Positions 1 through 7,683 of a DNA stretch of 64,000 nt are shown here, one piece after another. Position 1 is the first letter of the stretch; every line of letters begins with the position of its first letter. The position numbers and the translations under genes were made by a program. A model generated the notes under the pieces. It was not told the DNA's origin, ran no database searches, and was given only the letters and a program-made list of their open reading frames with translations. Where the stretch lies: positions 558,001 through 622,000 of the forward strand of contig CP064990.1 of the NCBI GenBank assembly GCA_016699915.1, in the 5' to 3' direction. This DNA comes from Neisseriales bacterium (GTDB lineage Bacteria > Pseudomonadota > Gammaproteobacteria > Burkholderiales > Q3-R57-64).

Positions 1-33
1 GTCACATTTTTGACGCGATTTTTGAGCGAAACA

Positions 34-990
34 TTAGTCAGCGAGAGCATTAACATTCCTACGCTGTATACGAAGCATGTGCCATAAAAAAAATGGCACA
101 CCAGTTAAGCTAGTGATCACACCAACTGGTAGCTCAACAGGATAAATAGCTAAACGCGCAATGAGATCAGCACTACCAGTAAGCAGTGCACCAATCAGCG
201 GGGATACAAATAAAATACGTTTTGCGTCGCCACCAATCGCAATACGACATAAATGGGGAGCCATCAGACCAATAAAGCCGATTATGCCACATTGCGATAC
301 AACAAGTGCTGTGGATAACGTCGCCAAAACCAGTGCACTAAAACGCCATTTTAGTAGAGCATAGCCCGAATAAAATACTGCATGCTCACCCAATTGCAAT
401 AAGTTTAAATAACGCCAATGCTGCCATAAAAAAAACCAAATCACAGGTAAGGCAAGCAATAGTGATAAAGCGGTGGACCAATTACTGGCTGAAAAACTAC
501 CCATCAGCCAAAACGTCACACTTTGCAAAGGACCATTAGGTAATATGGTCATCAATAGCATTAAAAAACTACCCGTTAATGCGTTCACCGCAACACCAGC
601 CAAAATCAAGTGTGTGGACTGATACGCTGCACCAGCTAGAAACCACACCATTAATAGTGCAACAGCTGCACCAGTAAACGAAATTATCGACACCATAAAC
701 GGTAAGGCGCCAAGATGTAATGCTAAGGCCGCAAATAAAGCAGCGCCACCCGAAACACCAATTAATCCAGGTTCCGCCAGAGTATTACGAAACTGGTATT
801 GTACTGTTGCGCCAGCACAGGCCAGTAAGCCGCCAGAAGCAAAAGCGGCAATCGTTCGCGGTAAACGAAGTTGCATAATAATCTGTGGGGTATCCCAATA
901 TAGCCAACCCTCTACGCCATCTAGAAAAATGCTCGCCACAAATACAACCAGTAAGGCAACGCCAATAAATACTAAGCGATAAATAGACAT
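34..990 (-). CDS. FecCD-family metal/haem ABC transporter permease
   Basis: Inner-membrane permease of a BtuC/FecCD-type importer for iron, siderophore, haem or cobalamin. The 318 residues are almost entirely hydrophobic helices. The family signature near residues 50-85 is visible: a Gly/Ala-rich helix, then RNTLAEPGLIGVSGGA, matching the RNPLAxPxxLGxxxGA pattern. The later GFIGLMAPHLCR segment matches the GFVGLxxPHxxR coupling region that contacts the ATPase. It is slightly shorter than typical members (about 330-350). It starts 9 bases after dapB ends, so the two are probably co-transcribed. The ATPase and binding protein are not in the window and may lie to the left. The substrate cannot be deduced. 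Confidence 0.88.
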   Translation of the reverse strand: MSIYRLVFIGVALLVVFVASIFLDGVEGWLYWDTPQIIMQLRLPRTIAAFASGGLLACAGATVQYQFRNTLAEPGLIGVSGGAALFAALALHLGALPFMVSIISFTGAAVALLMVWFLAGAAYQSTHLILAGVAVNALTGSFLMLLMTILPNGPLQSVTFWLMGSFSASNWSTALSLLLALPVIWFFLWQHWRYLNLLQLGEHAVFYSGYALLKWRFSALVLATLSTALVVSQCGIIGFIGLMAPHLCRIAIGGDAKRILFVSPLIGALLTGSADLIARLAIYPVELPVGVITSLTGVPFFLWHMLRIQRRNVNALAD

Positions 991-999
991 AGGGTTACA

Positions 1000-1797
1000 T
1001 TAATCAATCACATCTTGCATGCTATATAGACCAACTGGATGATTAGCTATCCAGCACGCAGCGCGTAGCGCGCCCTTTACCAAGGCTTGGCGGTTATGTG
1101 CTTTATGGATTATTTCAATCCGTTCAGCTTCTCCTACAAACCATACAGCGTGCTCACCGATAATATCACCTGCCCTGATAGAAGAAAAAGCAATGGCTTG
1201 AGGATCACGCTCCCGATGCAAGGATTGTTGATCATACACCGCACACTGATCTAAATCACGTCCTAAAGCCTCTGCAATCACTTTACCCATTTCTAAGGCA
1301 GTTCCAGATGGCGCATCAATCTTATGTTGATGGTGAGCTTCAATAATTTCCACTGCATAGTCATCTTTTAACATGTGAGCTGATGCAGCCAACAGTTTTA
1401 GCATAACGTTAACGCCAATACTAAAGTTAGGCGAATAAACCATACCAATTTGTTGAGCAGCTTGCAATAAAGCCTGTTTTTCTAATGGAGTTAATCCCGT
1501 CGTTCCAATCACCATCGGCACCTTTAACTGCTCGCATACTTTGACATATTGAATTGTTGCAGCGGGCGATGTAAAGTCAATCAACACATCCGTATGGGTC
1601 AGAGCTTTATCTATGTCATCAGAAATAGTCAACTTGCTTGAAGTATTCAATAGCTTTGACAATGGTTGACCAATAAGGGAACTTTCCGATTTTTCCAGCG
1701 CAGCACAGAGTACTAAATCAGTCGTTGACAAGATAGCCGCTGTTAAAGCACGCCCCATACGACCACCTGCACCTGTTACCGCTAATCGTAAGGCCAT
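1000..1797 (-). CDS. dapB: 4-hydroxy-tetrahydrodipicolinate reductase
   Basis: Cytoplasmic enzyme of the diaminopimelate/lysine pathway that reduces the DapA product with NAD(P)H. The N-terminal nucleotide-binding motif GAGGRMGR lies at residues 9-16. The catalytic region EAHHQHKIDAPSGTA (residues 153-167) carries the His pair, the catalytic Lys159 and the substrate-binding SGT. Length of 265 residues is normal. It lies downstream of bamE on the same strand, an order common in betaproteobacteria. The product feeds both lysine and peptidoglycan cross-links. Clear identification. Confidence 0.97.
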   Translation of the reverse strand: MALRLAVTGAGGRMGRALTAAILSTTDLVLCAALEKSESSLIGQPLSKLLNTSSKLTISDDIDKALTHTDVLIDFTSPAATIQYVKVCEQLKVPMVIGTTGLTPLEKQALLQAAQQIGMVYSPNFSIGVNVMLKLLAASAHMLKDDYAVEIIEAHHQHKIDAPSGTALEMGKVIAEALGRDLDQCAVYDQQSLHRERDPQAIAFSSIRAGDIIGEHAVWFVGEAERIEIIHKAHNRQALVKGALRAACWIANHPVGLYSMQDVID

Positions 1798-1849
1798 ACT
1801 TTACACTCCATTAACCATAAATAATTCATGAATATCCAAATATATCAAC

Positions 1850-2212
1850 CTATTTGGGCAGTAAAATTTTCGTTTTAAACGGTATGGATACAGAATGTTC
1901 AACACTTTTTAGCGCATTATCCGCAAAATAAATAACCATGCACCACTGCTCAGCAATTTTGCCGCCTTGCGCTACTGTATATTGGTAAATCCAGCGATCA
2001 GCATGTAACGCATCCGCCAACATGGGTGTTCCCAATAAATTACGCACCTGTTCAGATGTCATCCCTACTTTCAGCTGATCCAGTTGTGCCGGGGTAATAA
2101 CATGTCCCTGTAAGACGACAGGTCTATAATAAATAGAAGCTCGAACATCGTAACTAAACGATGTGCAAACACTTAACATCCCCATCATAAATAAAAGCAA
2201 TATACGTGCCAT
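1850..2212 (-). CDS. bamE: Outer membrane protein assembly factor BamE
   Basis: Small lipoprotein of the BAM complex that inserts beta-barrel proteins into the outer membrane. The mature part has the SmpA/OmlA hallmarks: Q-G-H near the start, LKVGMTSEQVRNLLGTP, and a DRWIYQY segment. The N-terminus is a short hydrophobic signal ending in LSVC, a somewhat atypical lipobox because the residue before Cys is Val. The ATG at 2212 was chosen over one at 2248. A TATAAT box at 2251-2256 would place the transcript start about on the upstream ATG, and 2212 is preceded by a GGGGATTGA stretch and gives a better signal peptide. Start remains uncertain. Confidence 0.9.
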   Translation of the reverse strand: MARILLLFMMGMLSVCTSFSYDVRASIYYRPVVLQGHVITPAQLDQLKVGMTSEQVRNLLGTPMLADALHADRWIYQYTVAQGGKIAEQWCMVIYFADNALKSVEHSVSIPFKTKILLPK

Positions 2213-2250
2213 TTTTATCAATCCCCAACCCATCATTGACAGAGTCATTC

Positions 2251-2278
2251 ATTATACACGCACCAATATAAGTGTTAC
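2251..2278 (-). promoter_or_regulatory. Predicted sigma-70 promoter of bamE-dapB
   Basis: Reading on the minus strand, GTAACA (2273-2278), a 16-base spacer and a perfect TATAAT (2251-2256). It lies between the nrdR stop and bamE and would drive bamE-dapB-permease. The -10 is perfect and the -35 matches four of six. Transcription would begin near 2244, just inside the longer bamE frame. Confidence 0.5.
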
Positions 2279-2280
2279 GG

Positions 2281-2736
2281 TTAGTCTCTTTGCTTCATTT
2301 TCTCAATTGTTTCGGTAAATTCATCCACATCTTGAAAACTTTTATATACTGACGCAAAGCGCACATAGGCTACTTTATCAAGCTTGGTTAACTCTCTCAT
2401 AACCATCTCTCCTAATTGACGAGAAGGCACTTCGCGCTCGCCCAATTGCAGTAGAATATTGCGAATCGCAACGACTGCATGGTCAACTGCCTCAATAGGT
2501 ACAGGACGTTTATGCAAAGCTCGAAAAAAACTGGTTCTGAGCTTTTCAACATTAAAAGCTGAACGACGCCCATCATTTTTAATGATATGGGGCATATGTA
2601 ATTCAGCAGCCTCAAAAGTGGTAAAACGTTTCTTACAAGCTAAGCAACGGCGGCGGCGGCGGATCTGGTAGCCATTCTCACTCATGCGCGAGTCCGTCAC
2701 TTGTGTATCGCTATGACCGCAAAAGGAACATCTCAT
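2281..2736 (-). CDS. nrdR: Transcriptional repressor NrdR
   Basis: Zinc-ribbon/ATP-cone repressor of ribonucleotide reductase genes that senses dATP/ATP. The zinc ribbon cysteines are C3, C6, C31 and C34, with the basic RRRRR stretch between them (26-30). The ATP-cone follows from about residue 49 (KNDGRRSAFNVEKL onward) to about 139. Length of 151 is typical. A Shine-Dalgarno-like AAAGGAAT sits before the ATG. No NrdR box or nrd gene is evident in the window. Confidence 0.97.
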   Translation of the reverse strand: MRCSFCGHSDTQVTDSRMSENGYQIRRRRRCLACKKRFTTFEAAELHMPHIIKNDGRRSAFNVEKLRTSFFRALHKRPVPIEAVDHAVVAIRNILLQLGEREVPSRQLGEMVMRELTKLDKVAYVRFASVYKSFQDVDEFTETIEKMKQRD

Positions 2737-2808
2737 CTTTATTCCTTTTCAAGTAAACTAGGTATTCAATATAGCTCACAGGTTAATAAGGCTTAGAGTC
2801 TATCTTAC

Positions 2809-4353
2809 CTAAAATAAACAAAACAACCCAATTGTAGACAAAATTAAAATCGTTACGATCAACAATCGATTCTGTTTTTGCGTCTCACGCAGCGTATGCT
2901 GTAAAAATAGTTGCGTTTGCATTGCTTGATCATTGCGTGAAAGCCATTCATACATTTTCTTTGGCATAGCAGGTAATATATTGACCCAGTCAGGCATTTC
3001 TTTATGTAACCTCTTTAAAAATCCACGCCAACCAACTTGCTCTTTCATCCATTGCGCAAGAAAAGGTTGCGCAATTGCCCATATATTGAGCATGGGATCC
3101 AATTCTCGCCCCAAACTTTCAACATACATAAGAGTTTTTTGTAGAAGAATCAGTTGGGGTTGAATATTAATTTTAAAGGTTCGACTTACTTCAAATAATT
3201 GCATAAGTAAGTCGCCAAACGAGATACGTGATAATGGTTTTTGGAAAATCGGTTCACATACTGACCGAATGGCTGATTCGAAAGCATTAATATGACCATC
3301 ATCTGGCATCCAACCGCATTCTATATGCGCCGTTGCAACACGATGGTAATCACGGTTAAATAGCGCAAGAAAGTTCAGCGCTAAATAGTATTTATCATGC
3401 TCACTCAGCGTACCAATAATGCCACAATCTAGCACAATATATTGTCCTTGATCGTTAACCAATAAATTACCCGGATGCATATCGGCATGGAAAAAACCAT
3501 GCTTGAACACTTGTGTAAAAAAAATGGTGACCGCAACATGTGCTAGCGCTACTGGATCGATATGTTTTTTGCGTAGAACAGTTTTATCTAATATGGGCAT
3601 ACCTTGCATCCACTGCATGGTCAGCACTGTTTTACTGCAATAATCAAAATAAACTTCAGGTACCAGTAGTAGCGGGTCTTCATTGGAGAAATTATGTTTC
3701 AATTGGCTGGTATTGGCAGCCTCTTGCATCAAATTCAATTCGCTATGTAATGATTGATCAAATTCCACTATAATTTCGCGTATATGCAAGCGCGAAGCGT
3801 GTGGTAAAATACGATTGAGTATTTTAGCCAGCCAATAAAATAACGCTAAGTCTTGTTCGATAATCGTTTGAATATTTGGACGCAATATTTTAACGGCTAC
3901 TTCTTGGCCACGTTGTCCGTTAGCATTACGTAACCAAGCATGGTGTACCTGCGCAACAGAGGCGCTGGCAATTGGAATTGGGTCAAAATCCATATAAAGG
4001 GCTTTGATTTCGCGCTTGAACGCCTCTTGAATCTGCCGATAAACTAATTGCTCGGAAAATGGTAAGACCTGATCTTGTAATAACTTAAGTGACTGAATAT
4101 ATTCATAAGGTAGTAAATCGGGACGGATAGAAAGTAATTGGCCAAATTTCACAAAAATTGGCCCCAAACATTCTAGAGCCAGCCTCACCCTCTCCCATAA
4201 AGGTTTATTCGATAATTGCCCAGGGAGATAGCGCATCCATTTTAATAGCTTAGACTTGGGTCTCCAAAAACTAAGTAGATCCAATAAACCAAATCGATAA
4301 CCCGTCCAAAAAATTTGCCCAAGGCGAAATAACCGACTTTGGTTCAATCGCAT
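2809..4353 (-). CDS. ubiB: Ubiquinone biosynthesis atypical kinase/ATPase UbiB
   Basis: Member of the ABC1/COQ8/UbiB family, required for ubiquinone synthesis as an accessory ATPase. Visible motifs are KFGQ in FVKFGQLLSIRPDLLP, the Ala-rich loop ASASVAQVHHAWL, a catalytic HADMHPGNLLV loop and LDCGIIGTLSEHDK as the metal-binding DCG motif (DCG, not DFG, is usual for UbiB). A hydrophobic C-terminal helix (about 497-514) would anchor it to the inner membrane. 514 residues is slightly short. Its start overlaps the ubiE stop by 10 bases, so ubiE-ubiB are one operon. Confidence 0.96.
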   Translation of the reverse strand: MRLNQSRLFRLGQIFWTGYRFGLLDLLSFWRPKSKLLKWMRYLPGQLSNKPLWERVRLALECLGPIFVKFGQLLSIRPDLLPYEYIQSLKLLQDQVLPFSEQLVYRQIQEAFKREIKALYMDFDPIPIASASVAQVHHAWLRNANGQRGQEVAVKILRPNIQTIIEQDLALFYWLAKILNRILPHASRLHIREIIVEFDQSLHSELNLMQEAANTSQLKHNFSNEDPLLLVPEVYFDYCSKTVLTMQWMQGMPILDKTVLRKKHIDPVALAHVAVTIFFTQVFKHGFFHADMHPGNLLVNDQGQYIVLDCGIIGTLSEHDKYYLALNFLALFNRDYHRVATAHIECGWMPDDGHINAFESAIRSVCEPIFQKPLSRISFGDLLMQLFEVSRTFKINIQPQLILLQKTLMYVESLGRELDPMLNIWAIAQPFLAQWMKEQVGWRGFLKRLHKEMPDWVNILPAMPKKMYEWLSRNDQAMQTQLFLQHTLRETQKQNRLLIVTILILSTIGLFCLF

Positions 4354-5087
4354 CGCTTAAACCCTTTATGTAAAGCAACAATACCAGCACTTAAATTAAA
4401 ATAACTAACTTGGCAAAATCCTGCTTGAATCATCATCTCTTTAATCATATTTTGATCAGGATGAACCGAAATAGATTCTCCTAAATAACGATAACTGGCC
4501 TGATCATTTGCAATCCACTTGCCCAATAATGGTAAGGCTTTTAAGGTATAAAATTGATATAGTTTAAAAAAAGATCGGTGTACTTTAGAAAATTCTAAGA
4601 TAATAAGTCGCCCTTTTGGTTTGAGCACGCGATACATTTCTTTTAAAGCTTGATCTTGTCTTGTCATATTGCGTAAACCAAAAGCGATAACAATACAGTC
4701 AAAATAGTTATTTTGAAAAGGTACTGCCTCAGCATCAGCATTAACAAGCGGAACAATTAAGCCTTTGTTTAACAGGCGATTACGACCAATATGTAGCATA
4801 GAGCAATTAATGTCTGCACACCACAACTCCCCTTTTTTTGAAAGTTTTTTTGAAAGATGAATCGCTAAATCACCGGTGCCGCTTGCCATATCTAAAATAC
4901 GGTCTTCTGGCCGAATCATGGCAATTGTTACAGTAAACCGTTTCCATAATCGATGCAGCCCACCTGACATTACATCATTCATCAGATCATATTTTGCAGA
5001 TACTTGATGAAATACCTTCGCGACTTGTTCATTTTTGTCGCACTCATCAATTTGCTGAAAGCCAAAATGAGTTTTTTTGTATGCCAT
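4344..5087 (-). CDS. ubiE: Ubiquinone/menaquinone C-methyltransferase UbiE
   Basis: SAM-dependent methyltransferase acting on the quinone ring (C-2 of the benzoquinol). SAM motif I is LDMASGTGDLA. The family-specific N-terminus KTHFGFQQI and the segment VAKVFHQVSAKYDLMNDVMSGGLHRLWK are conserved. The start is the ATG at 5087, which gives the usual MAYKKTHFGFQ. A longer frame opens with TTG at 5114 but has no family support. The coding end overlaps ubiB. It is divergent from accB across a 227-base gap. Confidence 0.96.
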   Translation of the reverse strand: MAYKKTHFGFQQIDECDKNEQVAKVFHQVSAKYDLMNDVMSGGLHRLWKRFTVTIAMIRPEDRILDMASGTGDLAIHLSKKLSKKGELWCADINCSMLHIGRNRLLNKGLIVPLVNADAEAVPFQNNYFDCIVIAFGLRNMTRQDQALKEMYRVLKPKGRLIILEFSKVHRSFFKLYQFYTLKALPLLGKWIANDQASYRYLGESISVHPDQNMIKEMMIQAGFCQVSYFNLSAGIVALHKGFKRCD

Positions 5088-5314
5088 GCTAGACTTATAT
5101 ATCGCGTTATCCAAAAGACATCATGCCAAACAAATGACATATCAGCAAGATGGCTCATTATAAATAACTCAATTGTGCCTGACATACTATCTTTTTCTTT
5201 TGCTGTTAGTAGACAATCGTTCCATCTTATGCAAAAATCACGCTTCAACAACATTGTGCTGCAATCCTTTCTTTTGCAACTAATTCCCTTCTTTTATTAA
5301 AGAGTCTTTTTACG

Positions 5315-5785
5315 ATGGATCTACGAAAGCTAAAAACATTAATTGATTTGGTAGAAACTGCTAATATCTCAGAACTAGAGATAACTGAGGGAGAAGAAAA
5401 AGTCCGCATTACGCGCGGTGCCTTGGCGTTTCCTTTGCCACAAAAGGTGGTTGTTGCAGATCAACTTCGTTCTACTTCACAAGAAGCTGTATTGGAAAGC
5501 GTAAACATTGACCCTGTTGTTAACGGCCAACCCGAACAAACTGCTGCTAGTGGCAACACAATTAAATCTCCCATGGTTGGTGTCTTTTATCGATCCGCTT
5601 CTCCGAATGTTCCTGCGTTTGCTGAAATTGGTCAATCAGTCAAAGTGGGTGATACCCTGTGTATTATTGAGGCCATGAAATTGATGAATGAAATTAAATC
5701 GGACTATGCTGGTGTCATCAAAGCCATTCTTGTGGAAGATGGCGAGCCTGTCGAATACGGAGAGCTTTTATTTGTCATTGAATAG
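5315..5785 (+). CDS. accB: Biotin carboxyl carrier protein of acetyl-CoA carboxylase
   Basis: Carries biotin between the carboxylase AccC and the carboxyltransferase AccAD in the first committed step of fatty acid synthesis. The biotinyl domain spans about residues 82-156. The biotin site EAMKLMNEI puts the modified Lys at 122. The N-terminus has the usual helix for AccC binding and the middle is a Pro/Ala-rich linker. 156 residues is normal. It is followed by accC after 67 bases, in one operon. A weak promoter-like pair (TTGCAA at 5274, TATTAA at 5295, spacing 15) lies upstream and is not convincing. Confidence 0.97.
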   Translation: MDLRKLKTLIDLVETANISELEITEGEEKVRITRGALAFPLPQKVVVADQLRSTSQEAVLESVNIDPVVNGQPEQTAASGNTIKSPMVGVFYRSASPNVPAFAEIGQSVKVGDTLCIIEAMKLMNEIKSDYAGVIKAILVEDGEPVEYGELLFVIE

Positions 5786-5852
5786 TCATTTAAATAGCAT
5801 TAACATCAAAGCATTGTGTTTACAGCGCAACTCAACCTTTTAGGTAATCGTT

Positions 5853-7223
5853 ATGTTTGAAAAAATACTCATTGCTAATCGGGGAGAAATTGCCTTACGT
5901 ATTCAGCGTGCCTGCAGAGAAATGGATATCAAAACTGTGGTTGTCTATTCCGAGGCAGACATTAACGCGAAATATGTCAAGCTTGCCGACGAAGCAGTCT
6001 GTATTGGTCCTGCATCGCCTGCGAAAAGTTATCTGAATATTCCCGCTATTATCGCTGCTGCTGAAGTCACCCATGCACAAGCCATCCATCCTGGTTTTGG
6101 TTTTTTATCTGAGAATAGTTCTTTTGCGGAACGTGTAATTGAATCGGGATTTACTTTTATTGGACCTCGCCCTGAAACGATTCGCCAAATGGGCGATAAA
6201 ATCACTGCTAAAAAAGCAATGAATGAGTCCAATGTACCCACTGTACCTGGTTCAGAAGGCGCTTTACCAGATAATGAACAGATTATTCTTGATATAGCTA
6301 AAAAAATCGGCTATCCCGTCATGATTAAAGCAGCTGGTGGTGGTGGCGGTCGTGGCATGCGCATTGTAAAGCAGGAAGCAGATTTAACAGCTGCGATTAA
6401 CTTAACACGTAGTGAAGCAGGTGCCGCTTTCGGTAATCCGACGCTTTATATAGAAAAATGCTTGGAACACCCTCGACATATTGAAGTACAGGTATTGGCT
6501 GACCAATTTGGTAATGTTATATGTTTAGGAGATAGGGATTGCTCAATGCAACGCCGCCATCAAAAGATCATTGAAGAGGCCCCTGCCCCTCAAGTCAGCG
6601 ACAAACAGCGAGAAAAAATTTATAAAGCCTGTATCAAAGCCTGTAAACGTGTTAAGTATCTTGGCGCTGGTACTTTTGAATTTTTATATGAAGCTGGTCA
6701 CTTTTATTTTATAGAAATGAATACTAGGTTACAGGTTGAGCACACCGTCACCGAAATGATTACGGGCATTGACATTGTGCAAGAGCAAATCCGCATCGCG
6801 GCAGGTGAAAAACTCCGATACAAAGCCAAAGACGTGCAATTAACTGGTCATGCTATCGAATGCCGTATTAACGCAGAAGACCCTTTTACCTTCGCACCCA
6901 GCCCGGGTAAAATCAAAAGTTATCATCCTGCAGGTGGATTAGGTGTTCGGATTGATTCGCATATTTATCACGGCTATTCAATTCCACCACACTATGATGC
7001 CATGATTGGTAAACTAATTACGCATGGCAGTAATCGAGAACAGGCCATTGCGCGTATGCGTATTGCCTTGTCTGAAATGGTTATCATTGGGATTAAAACG
7101 AATATCCCCCTACATCAGTTTTTGCTCAACGATCCAGCATTTATAGCGGGTGGCGTTGATAACCATTACCTAGAAAGTTGGCTTGCTGAATTTCAAATAC
7201 CGCAAAATACCGTATCGTCGTAA
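5853..7223 (+). CDS. accC: Acetyl-CoA carboxylase, biotin carboxylase subunit
   Basis: ATP-dependent carboxylation of the biotin on AccB. It is an ATP-grasp enzyme of 456 residues, full length. Visible are the N-terminal EKILIANRGEIALRI motif, the Gly-rich ATP lid KAAGGGGGRGMR (about 159-170), the biotin carboxylase signature with EAPAP, and the active-site stretch FIEMNTRLQVEHTVTE. It lies downstream of accB. Its end is followed after 32 bases by the tRNA-Pro gene on the opposite strand. Confidence 0.98.
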   Translation: MFEKILIANRGEIALRIQRACREMDIKTVVVYSEADINAKYVKLADEAVCIGPASPAKSYLNIPAIIAAAEVTHAQAIHPGFGFLSENSSFAERVIESGFTFIGPRPETIRQMGDKITAKKAMNESNVPTVPGSEGALPDNEQIILDIAKKIGYPVMIKAAGGGGGRGMRIVKQEADLTAAINLTRSEAGAAFGNPTLYIEKCLEHPRHIEVQVLADQFGNVICLGDRDCSMQRRHQKIIEEAPAPQVSDKQREKIYKACIKACKRVKYLGAGTFEFLYEAGHFYFIEMNTRLQVEHTVTEMITGIDIVQEQIRIAAGEKLRYKAKDVQLTGHAIECRINAEDPFTFAPSPGKIKSYHPAGGLGVRIDSHIYHGYSIPPHYDAMIGKLITHGSNREQAIARMRIALSEMVIIGIKTNIPLHQFLLNDPAFIAGGVDNHYLESWLAEFQIPQNTVSS

Positions 7224-7255
7224 GCTACTTGTCAACAGAGTTACTTCAGACACAT

Positions 7256-7332
7256 TGGTCGGGATGAGAAGATTTGAACTTCCGACCCTCTGCACCCCAT
7301 GCAGATGCGCTACCAGGCTGCGCTACATCCCG
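7256..7332 (-). tRNA. tRNA-Pro (anticodon GGG)
   Basis: Cloverleaf read on the minus strand. Acceptor CGGGATG pairs with CATCCCG, followed by discriminator A and an encoded CCA (7256-7258). The D arm is GCGC/GCGC. The anticodon stem TCTGC/GCAGA encloses loop ATGGGGT, giving anticodon GGG. The T loop is TTCAAAT. 77 nucleotides including CCA. It lies 19 bases after ihfA on the same strand and may be transcribed with that operon. Confidence 0.96.
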
Positions 7333-7351
7333 ACAACTTCATATTGCCCTG

Positions 7352-7663
7352 CTACTTACCCATTGTAGTTGGTTTACCAACGGTTTGTTCAAAAAATCGC
7401 TTGATATAGTCGCTTGCTTGAAAAGTGACGACACGTCTTGCGCACACGACATGGATCTGACCTGTTTTTGGATTACGACCAGGTCTTGCCATCTTGTCAC
7501 GCAACTTAAAACTGCCAAATCCAGATAACCTGACTACTTCACCTGAAGCAAGCGCCAACTTCATTTCATCAAAAAATAGATCGACTATTGTTTTAGCCTC
7601 CAGTTTGGTTAATGCCATTTTATCCAATAGCAAACGCGTTAATGTCGCTTTTGTGACAGTCAT
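7352..7663 (-). CDS. ihfA: Integration host factor alpha subunit
   Basis: Sequence-specific DNA-bending protein that works as a heterodimer with IhfB. The 103 residues carry the HU/IHF fold. The intercalating Pro is at position 65 inside RPGRNPKTG (61-68), and GFGSFKLRDK is conserved. Last gene of the thrS-infC-rpmI-rplT-pheS-pheT-ihfA operon, beginning 20 bases after pheT as in many proteobacteria, which helps separate it from HU and IhfB. Confidence 0.94.
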   Translation of the reverse strand: MTVTKATLTRLLLDKMALTKLEAKTIVDLFFDEMKLALASGEVVRLSGFGSFKLRDKMARPGRNPKTGQIHVVCARRVVTFQASDYIKRFFEQTVGKPTTMGK

Positions 7664-7683
7664 CTATATAATCTATCTGTAAT

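Noticed and set aside
2412..2615. Alternative frame inside nrdR on the same strand
   Set aside because: It is a shadow of nrdR, whose own protein is fully conserved.
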